64,000 bases of DNA from positions 51,876-115,875 of the forward strand of contig NZ_MAGP01000024.1 in the NCBI RefSeq assembly GCF_002926165.1. Direction: 5' to 3'. The position numbers were made by a program, and so were the translations under genes. Below are positions 7,957-17,497 of the stretch, piece by piece. Numbering within the stretch: position 1 is the first letter of the stretch; each line of letters starts with the position of its first letter. Source of the stretch: Micromonospora chalcea (GTDB lineage: Bacteria > Actinomycetota > Actinomycetes > Mycobacteriales > Micromonosporaceae). The notes below the pieces were generated by a model, which was not told the DNA's origin, ran no database searches, and saw only the letters and a list, made by a program, of their open reading frames with translations.

Positions 7957-9408
7957 TCACCAGCTCAGGTAGCCCGCCTGGGTCTGCACGTTCAGCTCGG
8001 GAACCAGCAGGAACTGCGCCAGCCAGGTACGCGGGTCACGCAGCTCCAGCACGTCCAGTCCCTTCTGGATGTCGCTGGAGTAGATGTGGCCGTTGTACCA
8101 GTACGCCGACCAGGACCCGCCGGTACGCAGCTGCGTGGCGTCCAGCGGACCGCGCTCCCAGTAGGCGATCTCGGTCGGCTTGCGGGAGTTGGTGAAGTCC
8201 CACACCGAGATGCCGCCCTGGTACCACGCCTGCACCATGATGTCGCGGCCGGGCACCGGGATCAGTGAGCCGTTGTGGGCCACGCAGTTCTCGGTGTCGG
8301 CGTTGACGCGCGGGATCTTGTAGTAGCTGCGGAATTCCAGCTTGCGGGCGTTGCCGCGGCCGGTGATGTCGTAGATGGCGTCCGCGCCACGGTTCGGGCC
8401 GACCACCTCGTTGCAGGTGGCCGCGCCGCCGCCGCCCAGCTCGTCGGTGAAGACGACCTTGGTGCCGGAGTTGTTGAAAGTGGCCGAGTGCCAGAACGCG
8501 AAGTTCTCGGCGTCGGTCACCCGCTCGATCACCCGGGGCGCCTCACGGTCCTTGATGTCCAGCAGGATGCCGTCACCCATGCACGCGCCGGCGGCCAGGT
8601 CCTTCGCCGGGTACGCGGTGATGTCGTGGCAGCCGGTGGTGGCCGACGACTGGCCGGGGATGCCCGGGTAGCCGCCGTCCGGGAACAGGTTCGGCGTGGC
8701 CACCACGGAGGCGGTGGTGGGGCTCTTCACCGGCACCTTGACGATGGAGATGGAGTCGTGCGGCGGCTGGCAGTCCGGGAAGTCGGCGCGCGGGCTGTAC
8801 GACGAGACGTACAGGTAGACGTTGCGCTTGTCCTTGCCGGGCACGAGCGTGTGGGTGTGCGAGCCGCACGCCGTTTCGACCGACTTGATGTAGCGCGGGT
8901 TGCGCTTGTCGCGGATGTCGAAGATCTTGATGCCCTCCCAGGACTCCTTCACCGACGCCGGCTGGCTGGTGCTGGCGCAGGAGTCGTCGCTGCGGGAGGA
9001 GTCGGTGGACAGGAAGAGCAGGTCGCCGTGGACCGAGATGTCGTTCTGCGAGCCGGGGCAGAGCACCTGCGACACGATCGTCGGGCGGCTCGGCCGGAGG
9101 ATGTCGTAGATGACGAACCCGTCGTAGTTGCCGACGAACGCGTACCGCCCCTGGAAGGCGATGTCGGTGCCGAGGGCTGCGGTGGTGTCGAACGGCGCCT
9201 GCTTCGGCAGGTTGGCCACCTGCCGCAGGTTGGGGCTGCTGGAGATCTCGTCGACACCGGGGACGGCGCTGTCCACGGTGGCCGGCGCGGCCTGGGCGCG
9301 GGGGATCTCCTGGGCGCTGCTCGGCGGCGCGGCGACCACGCCGGCGAGCAGCAGGCCGGCGGCGGCGAGGCTGATGATGCGGGTGCGGGACGTGCGGATG
9401 CTGATCAC
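7957..9408 (-). CDS. Secreted LVIVD-repeat protein
   Basis: 483 aa from GTG 9408, with AAGG 8 nt upstream; GTG 9417 is possible but has no spaced SD. A Sec signal (RTRIISLAAAGLLLAGVVAA, cut near APPSSAQ) is followed by beta-propeller-like LVIVD repeats such as YAFVGNYDGFVIYDILRPSRP, LFLSTDSS, IKIFDIRDKRNPRYI and ISVWDFTNSRKP. Such proteins are extracellular with unknown ligand. It faces the DUF305 gene across a 130-bp divergent promoter region that holds a Crp-type palindrome. Actinobacterial LVIVD and DUF305 genes are often neighbours (from memory), which suggests a shared role. Confidence 0.8.
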   Translation of the reverse strand: MISIRTSRTRIISLAAAGLLLAGVVAAPPSSAQEIPRAQAAPATVDSAVPGVDEISSSPNLRQVANLPKQAPFDTTAALGTDIAFQGRYAFVGNYDGFVIYDILRPSRPTIVSQVLCPGSQNDISVHGDLLFLSTDSSRSDDSCASTSQPASVKESWEGIKIFDIRDKRNPRYIKSVETACGSHTHTLVPGKDKRNVYLYVSSYSPRADFPDCQPPHDSISIVKVPVKSPTTASVVATPNLFPDGGYPGIPGQSSATTGCHDITAYPAKDLAAGACMGDGILLDIKDREAPRVIERVTDAENFAFWHSATFNNSGTKVVFTDELGGGGAATCNEVVGPNRGADAIYDITGRGNARKLEFRSYYKIPRVNADTENCVAHNGSLIPVPGRDIMVQAWYQGGISVWDFTNSRKPTEIAYWERGPLDATQLRTGGSWSAYWYNGHIYSSDIQKGLDVLELRDPRTWLAQFLLVPELNVQTQAGYLSW

Positions 9409-9472
9409 CGGCAACACCCTTCGAAAGGGGATGATGATTCGCCAAACCTTACCGATCGGAGACCGTCATCAA

Positions 9473-9488
9473 TGTGACCTGGGTCACA
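9473..9488. promoter_or_regulatory. Crp/GlxR-type palindrome in divergent promoter
   Basis: TGTGACCTGGGTCACA, i.e. TGTGA-N6-TCACA, with fully complementary 7-nt arms. This matches the CRP-family consensus exactly. A -10-like TAGGAT at 9511-9516 directed at the DUF305 gene would put the start near 9522 and the palindrome centre close to -42, the class-II activator position. Regulation of the opposite LVIVD gene is also possible. Confidence 0.6.
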
Positions 9489-9546
9489 CTGGGGAACTTT
9501 TATCTATGTATAGGATCGCCTTCACCTTGACCGGAGGAGGCGTCGT

Positions 9547-10239
9547 ATGACCAGCCGGCAGGCGCGCGTGTGGGTGGGCGTCACAGCGCTCGTCATGCTT
9601 GTGGTGATCGGCGGGCTGGCGCTCGCCGAGCGCGACGACACCCGGCCCGAGGCGGCGGGCAACGCCGCGACGGGCGCGCCGAGCCCGAGCGCCACCACCT
9701 CGGCGCCGCCGCTGCTGGTTCCCGGCCGCCCGGGGGAGTCGGCCGCCACCCGTGCGCCCGATCAGGTGCGGGCAGCGTCGACACCCCGGTTCAACAGCCT
9801 CGACATCTGGTACGTCCGGATGATGATCCCGCACCACGAGCAGGCGCTGGAGATGGCGACGCTCGCCCCCGACCGGGCCGCCGACCCCCGCATCCGCGCC
9901 GTGGCCGAGCGGATCCGCGCCGCCCAGGGGCCGGAGGTCGGCCTGCTGCGTGCCTGGCTCAGCACCCGCGACCTGCCCGCCGACGTGCCGGGGCACGACC
10001 ACGGCAGCATGCGCGGGATGCAGTCCGCCGAGGCGATGCGGCAGCTCGCCGACGCGAAGGGCGCGGCGTTCGACCGGATGTTCGTGCGGATGATGACCGA
10101 TCACCACCAGGGCGCGATCGTGATGTCCACCGACCTGCTGAAGGTCGGCGCCGACCAGGCCATGCAGGAGTTCGCCACCGGCGTGGCCGTCGAGCAGTCC
10201 GCCGAGATCACCCGCATGCGCGCCCTCCTGCCCTCCTGA
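9547..10239 (+). CDS. DUF305 protein, exported
   Basis: 230 aa. An N-terminal hydrophobic segment (VWVGVTALVMLVVIGGLAL) works as uncleaved anchor or signal. It is followed by a Ser/Pro/Ala linker and two DUF305 half-repeats with MMIPHHEQALEMA near residue 95 and MMTDHHQGAIVMS near 182. These His/Met-rich HHxxAhxM motifs are the family hallmark and are often linked to metal handling. GHDHGSM between them adds potential ligands. GGAGGAGG (9533-9540) is a strong SD. The only likely regulator visible is the Crp-like palindrome upstream. Metal binding is inferred from composition. Confidence 0.85.
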   Translation: MTSRQARVWVGVTALVMLVVIGGLALAERDDTRPEAAGNAATGAPSPSATTSAPPLLVPGRPGESAATRAPDQVRAASTPRFNSLDIWYVRMMIPHHEQALEMATLAPDRAADPRIRAVAERIRAAQGPEVGLLRAWLSTRDLPADVPGHDHGSMRGMQSAEAMRQLADAKGAAFDRMFVRMMTDHHQGAIVMSTDLLKVGADQAMQEFATGVAVEQSAEITRMRALLPS

Positions 10240-10293
10240 CCCCCGCGCCCCGGCGGGGGAGAGGTGGGGAGAGCGGGCCTAGGCTGGGGAATC

Positions 10294-11496
10294 GTGGCTC
10301 GCCTCATCCTCGGCCGTCCGCTGCGCGGCATCGCCTTCGACACCGCCGTCTGCGGGCTGGTCGTGTTCTTCGCCGTCTCCGCGTACGTCGCCGGCCAGAT
10401 CGGCGTACCGGCGTTCGCGGTCGGGCTGGCGGCGGCGGTGGCGGTGTTCTTCCGGCGTGCCCACCCGACGGCGGTCGCCGTCGCGGTGGCCGCGCTCGCG
10501 CTGGTCCAGGTGATCGCCGGCTGGGGTCCGCTCGCCTACGACATCGCCGTGCTGATCGCCCTCTACAGCGTGGTCAAGTACGCCGACCGGCTCCGTGACG
10601 GCATCGTGGCCGGGGTCGTCGCCGTGCTCGGCGGGGTGCTCGCCGCGCTCCAGACGCCCGGCGCCGGGCCCTGGTGGATGGGCGCGTTCTTCTACGCCCT
10701 GATCGTCGGCGCGGTCTGGCTGGCCGGGCTGAACCTGCGGACCCGTCGGCTCTACGTGCTCAGCCTGGAGGACCGGGCCGCGACGCTGGAACGGGAACGG
10801 GAGGCGCAGGCGCGGGCCGCGGTCGCCGAGGAGCGCACCCGGATCGCCCGCGAGCTGCACGACGTGGTCGCCCACAGCATGGCCGTGATGATCGTGCAGG
10901 CGGACGGGGTGCGGTTCACGCTCGACCGGGATCCGGCCACCGCCCGCGAGGCGGCCAAGGTGGTGGCGGACACCGGCCGGGCGGCGCTGGAGGAGATGCG
11001 GCGGCTGGTCGGCGTACTGCGGGAACCCACAGCGACGCAGCCGGACCCGGCGGACGGGCCCGCGCACCGCCGGCCCGCGCTGGTGGAGCTGCCCGCGTTG
11101 CTCGACCGGTTCCGCGCCGCCGGGCTGCGGGTCGCCTGCGGCGGCGCCGGCGCGCCGCCGCCGCTGCCCCCCGGCCTGGAGCTGACCGTCTACCGGGTGG
11201 TGCAGGAGAGCCTGACCAACACGCTCAAGCACGCGGGCGTCGGCGCGTCGGTGGAGCTGACGCTGGACTGGAGCGCCGACGCCGTCGTGATCCGCGCCGT
11301 GGACGACGGGCGCGGCCGTCCGGTCGACGGCCCGGCGCCGTCCGGCGGTCACGGCCTGGTCGGCATGCGGGAACGGGTCGGGGTGTACGACGGCAGCCTC
11401 GCCGCCGGACCCACACTTGCCGGTGGCTGGCGGGTGCGGGCGCGGCTGCCGCTGGCCCCGGCGGCCGGCACCGGGGAAGGGAGCGCGGCGGCGTGA
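10294..11496 (+). CDS. Sensor histidine kinase (HisKA_3/NarL-type)
   Basis: 400 aa from GTG 10294; TAGGCT (10280-10285) ends 8 nt before it, so the start is probably leaderless. Four to five membrane segments fill residues 1-140 and no large extracellular loop is present, which suggests intramembrane sensing. The dimerisation/phosphoacceptor helix EERTRIARELHDVVAHSM has His189, and VVQESLTNTLKHA (Asn309) begins the HATPase_c fold, with DDGRG and GHGLVGMRERV as later boxes. It overlaps the response regulator by 4 nt. An ABC exporter follows, so envelope stress or an antimicrobial is a likely signal. Confidence 0.92.
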   Translation: MARLILGRPLRGIAFDTAVCGLVVFFAVSAYVAGQIGVPAFAVGLAAAVAVFFRRAHPTAVAVAVAALALVQVIAGWGPLAYDIAVLIALYSVVKYADRLRDGIVAGVVAVLGGVLAALQTPGAGPWWMGAFFYALIVGAVWLAGLNLRTRRLYVLSLEDRAATLEREREAQARAAVAEERTRIARELHDVVAHSMAVMIVQADGVRFTLDRDPATAREAAKVVADTGRAALEEMRRLVGVLREPTATQPDPADGPAHRRPALVELPALLDRFRAAGLRVACGGAGAPPPLPPGLELTVYRVVQESLTNTLKHAGVGASVELTLDWSADAVVIRAVDDGRGRPVDGPAPSGGHGLVGMRERVGVYDGSLAAGPTLAGGWRVRARLPLAPAAGTGEGSAAA

Positions 11497-12158
11497 CGGT
11501 ACGGGTGATGATCGTCGACGACCAGGCGCTGGTACGCGCCGGGTTCCGGATGGTGCTCGACTCCCAGCCCGACCTGGCGGTGGTCGCCGAGGCCATCGAC
11601 GGCGCGGACGCGCTGCGGGTGCTGGACCGGGTCGCCGTCGACGTGGTGGTGATGGACCTGCGCATGCCGACCATGGACGGGGTGGAGGCGACCCGGCGGA
11701 TCTGCGCCCGGCGCGACGACGGGCGCCCCCGCGTGCTGGCGCTGACCACGTTCGACACGGAGGCCGACGCGTTCGCCGCGCTGCGCGCCGGGGCGAGCGG
11801 GTTCCTGCTCAAGAACGTGCCGCCGGAGGAGCTCATGGCCGCGATCCGGGTGGTCGCCCAGGGCGACTCGGTGGTGGCCCCGTCGATCACCCGGCGGCTG
11901 CTCGACCGGTTCGCCGGGCAGCTCGGCCCCGCGCCGGCCGCCGATCCCCGGCTGGCCCAGCTCACCGAGCGGGAACGGGAGGTGCTGCTGCTGGTGGCGC
12001 AGGGGCTCTCCAACGCCGAGATCGCCGCCCGGGTGCACGTCGCGGAGGCGACGGTGAAGACCCACGTCGGCCGCATCCTGGCCAAGCTCCAACTGCGCGA
12101 CCGGGTCCAGGCGGTCGTCCTGGCGTACGAGAGCGGCCTGATCACGCCCGGCGGCTGA
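11493..12158 (+). CDS. NarL/FixJ-family response regulator
   Basis: 221 aa from GTG 11493, within the kinase stop (GTGA). The receiver domain shows VDDQALVRAGF, the phosphoacceptor Asp55 in VVVMDLRMPTMDG, and the Lys of FLLKNVPPEEL. The C-terminal LuxR-type HTH is LTEREREVLLLVAQGLSNAEI followed by VHVAEATVKTHVGRIL. It is the partner of the upstream kinase and likely regulates the adjacent ABC transporter genes, whose promoter -10 TAGCGT is at 12262-12267. Confidence 0.93.
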   Translation: MTVRVMIVDDQALVRAGFRMVLDSQPDLAVVAEAIDGADALRVLDRVAVDVVVMDLRMPTMDGVEATRRICARRDDGRPRVLALTTFDTEADAFAALRAGASGFLLKNVPPEELMAAIRVVAQGDSVVAPSITRRLLDRFAGQLGPAPAADPRLAQLTEREREVLLLVAQGLSNAEIAARVHVAEATVKTHVGRILAKLQLRDRVQAVVLAYESGLITPGG

Positions 12159-12307
12159 CCCGGCGTACGCCTCAGGTCGTACGGGTTTCCCCGGTGGGGG
12201 ACGACCTCCGTCGCATCGAGGTCGAGCGCGCAGGTGGAGATCAACCAGGTGGTGCCGCCCCTAGCGTCGGAACTGTCAGAGAGACCGTGTCCGACAGGAG
12301 CACCTCA

Positions 12308-13072
12308 GTGTCCGCACCACCGACCACCGGCGTCACCCTCGCCGCCCGCGCGCTGCGCATGGAGTACGGCGCCGGGCAGTCCCGGGTCGTCGCGCTCGAC
12401 GGCGTCGACCTCGACCTGGCCGCCGCCCGGTTCACCGCCGTCATGGGCCCGTCCGGCTCCGGCAAGTCCACTCTGCTGCACTGCCTCGCCGGCCTCGACC
12501 GGCCGACCGCCGGGGCGGTACACATCGGTGACGCCGACCTGACGCGCCTGGACGACCGGCGGCTCACCCGGCTGCGCCGGGACCGGATCGGCTTCGTCTT
12601 CCAGAAGTTCAACCTGCTGCCCACGCTCACCGCGCAGGAGAACATCGTCCTGCCGCTGGCGATCGCCGGCCGTCGCCCGGACCCGGCGTGGCTGGGGCAG
12701 GTGGTGGCGGCGGTGGGCCTGACCGACCGCCTCGGGCACCGCCCGGCGGAGCTGTCCGGCGGGCAGCAGCAGCGCGTCGCGGTGGCCCGCGCGCTGATCA
12801 CCCGACCCTGGGTGATCTTCGCCGACGAGCCGACCGGCAACCTCGACTCGCGCTCCGGCGCCGAGGTGCTGCGGCTGCTGCGCGAGGCGGTGGACATGCT
12901 CGGTCAGACCGTCGTCATGGTCACCCACGACCCGGCCGCCGCCGCGTACGCCGACCGGGTGGTCTTCCTCGCCGACGGCCGGCTGGTCGACGAGCTGCAC
13001 GCGCCCACGGTCGGCGCGGTCCGGGACGCGCTCAGCCGGCTCGACCCGGCCGTCGCGCCGGCAGGGCGGTGA
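12308..13072 (+). CDS. ABC transporter ATP-binding protein (MacB/LolD-type)
   Basis: 254 aa from GTG 12308 with CAGGAG 8 nt upstream. It has Walker A GPSGSGKST (Lys53), Q-loop VFQKFNLLP, signature LSGGQQQRVAVARAL, Walker B VIFADEPTGNLDS and H-loop VTHDPAAAA. It belongs to the class of small ATPases that energise FtsX/MacB-type permeases in lipoprotein or antimicrobial-peptide export. Its stop overlaps the GTG of the permease, and it follows the two-component genes by 149 bp. This resembles sensor-exporter detoxification modules. Confidence 0.93.
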   Translation: MSAPPTTGVTLAARALRMEYGAGQSRVVALDGVDLDLAAARFTAVMGPSGSGKSTLLHCLAGLDRPTAGAVHIGDADLTRLDDRRLTRLRRDRIGFVFQKFNLLPTLTAQENIVLPLAIAGRRPDPAWLGQVVAAVGLTDRLGHRPAELSGGQQQRVAVARALITRPWVIFADEPTGNLDSRSGAEVLRLLREAVDMLGQTVVMVTHDPAAAAYADRVVFLADGRLVDELHAPTVGAVRDALSRLDPAVAPAGR

Positions 13073-15558
13073 GCGGGATGCTGCGGCTGACCCTGCGCCA
13101 GGTCCGCGCCGACGGCCTGCGCCTGCTGCTGTCCTCGCTGGCGATCGTGCTCGGCGTCGCGTTCGTCGCCGGCACGCTGATGTTCACCGACGGGATGCGC
13201 GCCGGGGCGTACGAGCGCGCCGGTGAGTTCGACAGACACACCGACCTGGCCGCGTACGCGGAGAGCGACCCGCTGCCCCCGGAGCTCGTGGACCGGGTAC
13301 GCGCCCTCGACGGGGTGGCCGCCGCCGCGGGGGAGCTGACCGGCTCCGCCGGGGTGGTGGGCGCCGACGGCCGTCCCGTGCTCGGCTACGCGGTGCTCGC
13401 CGCGATCCCCACCGAGGCGGCCCTGCAGTCCTACGACGTGGTGGCCGGGCGGCTGCCGCAGCGCCCCGGCGAGGTGGTGCTCGACGACGAGACCGTCGCC
13501 GAGCAGCGCTTCACCGTCGGCGGCCCGGTGTCGATCGGCGGACGCGACGGCGCGGCCCGGCCGTACACGCTTGTCGGCGCCGTCGACGTGGACGGCAGCT
13601 CCCGCGACGTCGGCGGCCCCTACATCGGGCTGACCGGCCCGGACGCGCTGGCCGTCAGCGGCGAGAAGGGCTACGGCCGGATCATGGTGGCGGCCCGTCC
13701 CGGGGTGGACACGGCGGCGCTGGCCGACCGGATCCGCGCCGTGGTGGGACCGGACGTGACGGTCCGGGACCGCGACGCCATCCTCGACGCGGCCGTCGAC
13801 GACGCGGTACGCGACCTGCGGCAGTTCGGCATGCTGCTGGGCACGTTCGCCGCCGTCGCGGTGGTGGTGGCCGGCTTCGTGATCGCCAACACCTTCGCCA
13901 TCGTGCTCGCCCAGCGCTCCCGGCGTACCGCGCTGCTGCGGCTGGTCGGCGCCACCCGGGGGCAGATCTACCGGGCCACGCTGTCCGAGGCGGCGGTGAC
14001 CGGCCTGCTCGCCTCCGTCGTGGGGGTGCTGGCCGGCGCGGCGGTGGCCGGCGGCCTCGGCGTGCTGCTCGCCGGCACCGGCGCGCCGCTGGGCGGCGGG
14101 CTCACCCTGACCCCGCGTACGCTGCTGCTGTCGCTGGGGCTGGGGACGCTGCTCACCGTGGCGTCGGCGGCGCTGCCGGCCTGGCAGGGCACCCGGGTCG
14201 CCCCGGTGGCCGCGCTCACCGACGCGGCGGTCAACCCGGTCCGTCCGGCCGGGCGGATCCGGCTGGCGGTCGGCGCGCTGGCGCTCGCCGCCGGTGTGGC
14301 GGCGCTGGCCGGCGCCGGCGCCACCGGCCAGGTGGTGCTGGTCGCGGCCGGCGGGTTGCTGGCCTTCGGCGGCATCGTGGCGTTCGGCCCGGTGCTGGTG
14401 CCGGCGCTGGTACGGGTGCTCGGCGGGCCGTTCCGCGCGGCGTTCGGCGCCACCGGCGGGCTGGCCGTGTCGAACGCGGTGCGCAACCCGCGCCGGGTCG
14501 CCGCCACCGCGACGGCCATGGTCATCGGCATCGGGCTGGTCTCCGCCTTCGTGGTCGGCGCGGCGAGCGTCAAGTCCGGCATCGAACGCGCGGTGGACGC
14601 CCGGATCGGCGTGGACTTCCTGGTCACCGGCATCGGCGGGGACCTGCCGGCCACCGTTGCCGGCGAACTGGCCGCCCGCCCGGAGCTGGGTGTGGTGCAC
14701 GAGCAGCGCAGCCGGGTGGTCGGCGACGTGCAGCTGCGGGCCGCGCACCCGGCGCTGGTCCGGCGCACGCTGTCCGCGGTGGACGCCGGTGACCCGGCCG
14801 GCCTGGGGCCGGGAGCGGTGCTGGTGCACCGCGAGCTGGCCGCGACCAGGGGCTGGACGGCCGGTTCCACGATCACGCTCGCCGGGCGGCCGTTCCGGGT
14901 CGCCGCGGTGGTGGCCGACGAGGAGCCAATCCTGGCCGGGAGCCCGGTGCCCCCCGGTCACCTGGTGGACGTGCTGGACGCCGACTTCACCGCCATGTTC
15001 CCGACCGTGCGCGGTTACCTGGCCGAGGTGGATCCGGCCGCCGGGGTGAGCGTCGACGAGGCCCGGACCGCTGTCGAGTCGGTGCTGGCGCGCTACCCGA
15101 CGGTGAACGTGATGGACCAGGCCGCGTACAAGAAGATGCTCACCGGCACCGTCGACCTGGTGCTGGGGTTCGTCACCGCGCTGCTCGGCCTCGCCGTGGT
15201 GATCTCGCTCGTGGGGGTCGCCAACACGCTCAGCCTGTCCGTGGTGGAACGCACCCGGGAGACGGCGGTGCTGCGCGCGGTCGGACTGAGCCGGGCCGGG
15301 ATGCGGGGTGTGCTGGCGGTCGAGGCGGTGCTCACCGCGCTCGTCGGCACGCTGCTCGGCATCGCGCTCGGCGCCGGGGCGGCCGCCGGGGCGATGGCAG
15401 TGGTGGCCCGCATCGGCGGGGACTTCACGCTCGTCCTGCCCTGGGCGCGGATCGGGCTGATCGTCGCGGTGGCGGTGGTGGCCGCGCTGCTCGCCTCGGT
15501 CCTGCCGGCCCGCCGGGCGCTGTCCCGGCCGGTGGTGGCGTCGCTCGGCGCGGACTGA
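13069..15558 (+). CDS. FtsX/MacB-type ABC transporter permease
   Basis: 829 aa from GTG 13069; ATG 13078 is an alternative. An N-terminal helix (LLLSSLAIVLGVAFVAGTLMF) is followed by an extracellular MacB periplasmic-core-like domain. An FtsX triplet of helices follows (residues about 260-420, AVVVAGFVIANTFAIVLAQR), then a second helix/core/FtsX unit ending AVAVVAALLASVLPARRAL. This duplicated 8-10 TM layout is typical of Gram-positive exporters of the type paired with MacB ATPases. The substrate is not deducible; peptides or lipids are the known range. Confidence 0.9.
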   Translation: MSGMLRLTLRQVRADGLRLLLSSLAIVLGVAFVAGTLMFTDGMRAGAYERAGEFDRHTDLAAYAESDPLPPELVDRVRALDGVAAAAGELTGSAGVVGADGRPVLGYAVLAAIPTEAALQSYDVVAGRLPQRPGEVVLDDETVAEQRFTVGGPVSIGGRDGAARPYTLVGAVDVDGSSRDVGGPYIGLTGPDALAVSGEKGYGRIMVAARPGVDTAALADRIRAVVGPDVTVRDRDAILDAAVDDAVRDLRQFGMLLGTFAAVAVVVAGFVIANTFAIVLAQRSRRTALLRLVGATRGQIYRATLSEAAVTGLLASVVGVLAGAAVAGGLGVLLAGTGAPLGGGLTLTPRTLLLSLGLGTLLTVASAALPAWQGTRVAPVAALTDAAVNPVRPAGRIRLAVGALALAAGVAALAGAGATGQVVLVAAGGLLAFGGIVAFGPVLVPALVRVLGGPFRAAFGATGGLAVSNAVRNPRRVAATATAMVIGIGLVSAFVVGAASVKSGIERAVDARIGVDFLVTGIGGDLPATVAGELAARPELGVVHEQRSRVVGDVQLRAAHPALVRRTLSAVDAGDPAGLGPGAVLVHRELAATRGWTAGSTITLAGRPFRVAAVVADEEPILAGSPVPPGHLVDVLDADFTAMFPTVRGYLAEVDPAAGVSVDEARTAVESVLARYPTVNVMDQAAYKKMLTGTVDLVLGFVTALLGLAVVISLVGVANTLSLSVVERTRETAVLRAVGLSRAGMRGVLAVEAVLTALVGTLLGIALGAGAAAGAMAVVARIGGDFTLVLPWARIGLIVAVAVVAALLASVLPARRALSRPVVASLGAD

Positions 15559-15573
15559 GCACCACCGCCCGGA

Positions 15574-15619
15574 CACGACGAGGAGCCGGCTCCGCCGCGG
15601 GCGGGGCCGGCTCGTCGTG
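15574..15619. terminator. Bidirectional terminator hairpin
   Basis: The arms CACGAC/GAGCCGGC (15574-15590) and GCCGGCTC/GTCGTG (15606-15619) are complementary apart from a 3-nt bulge. The hairpin sits between convergent permease and kinase genes. Confidence 0.7.
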
Positions 15620-15621
15620 GG

Positions 15622-17001
15622 TCAGGGTTGGGTGGCCGGCTGCCCGCCGGTGTCACCGCCGGTGCCGGGGTCGGCGGTGGTCGGTTCGGGTGCCGGCGTA
15701 GTGGTGGGCGCCGTCGTCGCCGGCGTGCTGGGCGGCGTGGTGGTCGGCGCGCCGGTGGGCGCCGGCTCCTCGCTGACGCTCGGCTGCGCCGACGGGACCG
15801 TCGAGGCGCTCGGCGTCACCGACGGCGTGGCCGACGGCCGGCCGCCCGGGCCGACCGGCCGGTAGGTGTAGTCGTCGCCGGCCGTCGGCTCGTCGACTAC
15901 CGGCTCCGCGGCCGGGTCGCTCGGCGCCACCGCGGGCGCCGTCTTGTCGATCTTCGTGGCGGGTTCGGCGGTGTCGTTCGCGGCGGCCACCAGCGCGCCC
16001 AGCGCGCCCATCGCCACCAGCACCGCGCCCAGCGCCCCGACGAGCGTGCCGCGCCGGCCCCGCCGCCGCGACGTCGCCACCGCGGCGCCCGGCCGGACCG
16101 CCGGCTGGTCGTCGCGGGACCGCGCCGGGCCCGCCGCGCCGCGCAGCGCCATCGTCGCGGTCGGCGAGTCGGTACGGGCGGCTCGCGCCGCGTCGGCCAT
16201 CGCCGCGGCGCTCGGGTAGCGGTCGGCCGGGTCCTTGGCCAGCGCCCGGGACACCAGCTCGCGCACCGACGCCGGGATCTCCGCCGGCAGCTCCGGCGGC
16301 TCGTCGTCGAGATGGCGTACGGCCACCTGCAGCGGGTTGTCACCGGTGAACGGCGGGCTGCCGGTGAGGCAGCAGTACGCGACCGCGCCGAGCGCGTACA
16401 CGTCGGTGGCGCCCGAGACCGGCCGGCCGGCGGCCTGCTCCGGCGCCATGTAGAGGGCGGTGCCGGGCACCGCGTTGGTGCTGGTGATGCTCGTGACGTT
16501 GGTCGAGCGGGCCACCCCGAAGTCGACGAGCACCACGGTGCCGTCGTCCTGCACCAGCAGATTGCTCGGCTTCACGTCGCGGTGCACGATGCCGCGCCCG
16601 TGCGCCGCGTGCAGCGCCTGCGCCACCTGGGTCACGATCGACATGGTCTCGGCGACCTCGAGGCACCCCGCGTCCTCGATCCGCCGCGACAGCGGCTCAC
16701 CGGCGACGAACTCCATCACCAGGTAGTCGGCCCGGCCGCCGCTGGGCAGCTCGTCCTCGCCGCAGTCGAAGACCTGGACCACGCCGGGGTGGCGCAGCGA
16801 GGCCATGATCCGCGCCTCGGAACGGAAACGGGCGATGAAGTCGGGGTCGGACACCAGGGCGGGAAGAAGCACCTTCACCGCGACCGGACGACCGAGGACC
16901 AGGTCGGTGGCACGCCAGACGTCGCCCATGCCGCCGGTGGCGACACGGTCTTCCAGGCGGTACCGACCGCTGAGTACGACGTCTGAGGACAGCACCCCCA
17001 T
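15622..17001 (-). CDS. Membrane Ser/Thr protein kinase (PknB-like)
   Basis: 459 aa. The Hanks-type kinase domain (residues 10-275) has the G-loop VATGGMGDVW, Lys in VAVKVLLP, HRDVKPSNLL, DFGVARS and YMAPEQAAG. A basic segment and one membrane helix (GTLVGALGAVLVAMGALGAL) follow, then an extracellular tail rich in Pro, Thr and Ser. There are no PASTA or NHL repeats, so the sensor differs from PknB proper. The start is ATG 17001. On the minus strand TACGGT directly abuts it, so leaderless initiation at GTG 16995 (third codon) is equally plausible. Confidence 0.9.
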   Translation of the reverse strand: MGVLSSDVVLSGRYRLEDRVATGGMGDVWRATDLVLGRPVAVKVLLPALVSDPDFIARFRSEARIMASLRHPGVVQVFDCGEDELPSGGRADYLVMEFVAGEPLSRRIEDAGCLEVAETMSIVTQVAQALHAAHGRGIVHRDVKPSNLLVQDDGTVVLVDFGVARSTNVTSITSTNAVPGTALYMAPEQAAGRPVSGATDVYALGAVAYCCLTGSPPFTGDNPLQVAVRHLDDEPPELPAEIPASVRELVSRALAKDPADRYPSAAAMADAARAARTDSPTATMALRGAAGPARSRDDQPAVRPGAAVATSRRRGRRGTLVGALGAVLVAMGALGALVAAANDTAEPATKIDKTAPAVAPSDPAAEPVVDEPTAGDDYTYRPVGPGGRPSATPSVTPSASTVPSAQPSVSEEPAPTGAPTTTPPSTPATTAPTTTPAPEPTTADPGTGGDTGGQPATQP

Positions 17002-17497
17002 ACCGTACCCACAGCGGGCGCGAAGTATTTCCCGCGATCTCGGCACGGGATCGAAAGCCTTCAGCGGGGCGTTCCAGCAGCCGGGACGCTGATCGGCGCA
17101 CCGTGACGGGACCGGCACGATCGGCCAGAATGTGACAGCACGTCGCTGTCCGCCCGCGGGGCCCGGCACGATCGGTTGCGCCGGGGAGCGTCGATTCCGT
17201 ACGTTGCGTTACCTCGACACGCCGGTGACGGGCGTAGACATTTCTCTCTCTTCCTCCGGCCCTGACGTCTTGCCGGAGCGCCCCGCGTTCCCAGGCGTCG
17301 GCCCGGCTCCCGGCCGCCCCGAGCCGTCGGTACCGTATGTCCGCCGACGCCCGTGCCGCGCGGCAGTGTCCATGGCTCATCGCACCCGTGTGCGAGTGTC
17401 AGATCAACTCACCGGGGGGCGGGGTGCGGATGGCGGTGTGGCCACTGGCTCCCCGGCGTGTCCGGCGCCCGGCCGCGACCCGGTCCGGACGGCGACC
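17002..17497. other. Intergenic region before sigma-factor gene
   Basis: 496 bp between divergent kinase and sigma-factor genes. It contains a pyrimidine run (near 17240-17255) and several weak -10-like hexamers, including TACCGT at 17331-17336. The reading frame of the sigma factor is open through it, and an in-frame ATG at 17372 is a possible earlier start. No RNA gene or repeat was recognised. Confidence 0.4.

Noticed and set aside
12904..15576. Antisense frame of 890 codons across the permease gene
   Set aside because: Amino-acid composition is shadow-like (Gln, His, Arg, Gly repeats) while the plus strand encodes clear FtsX domains.
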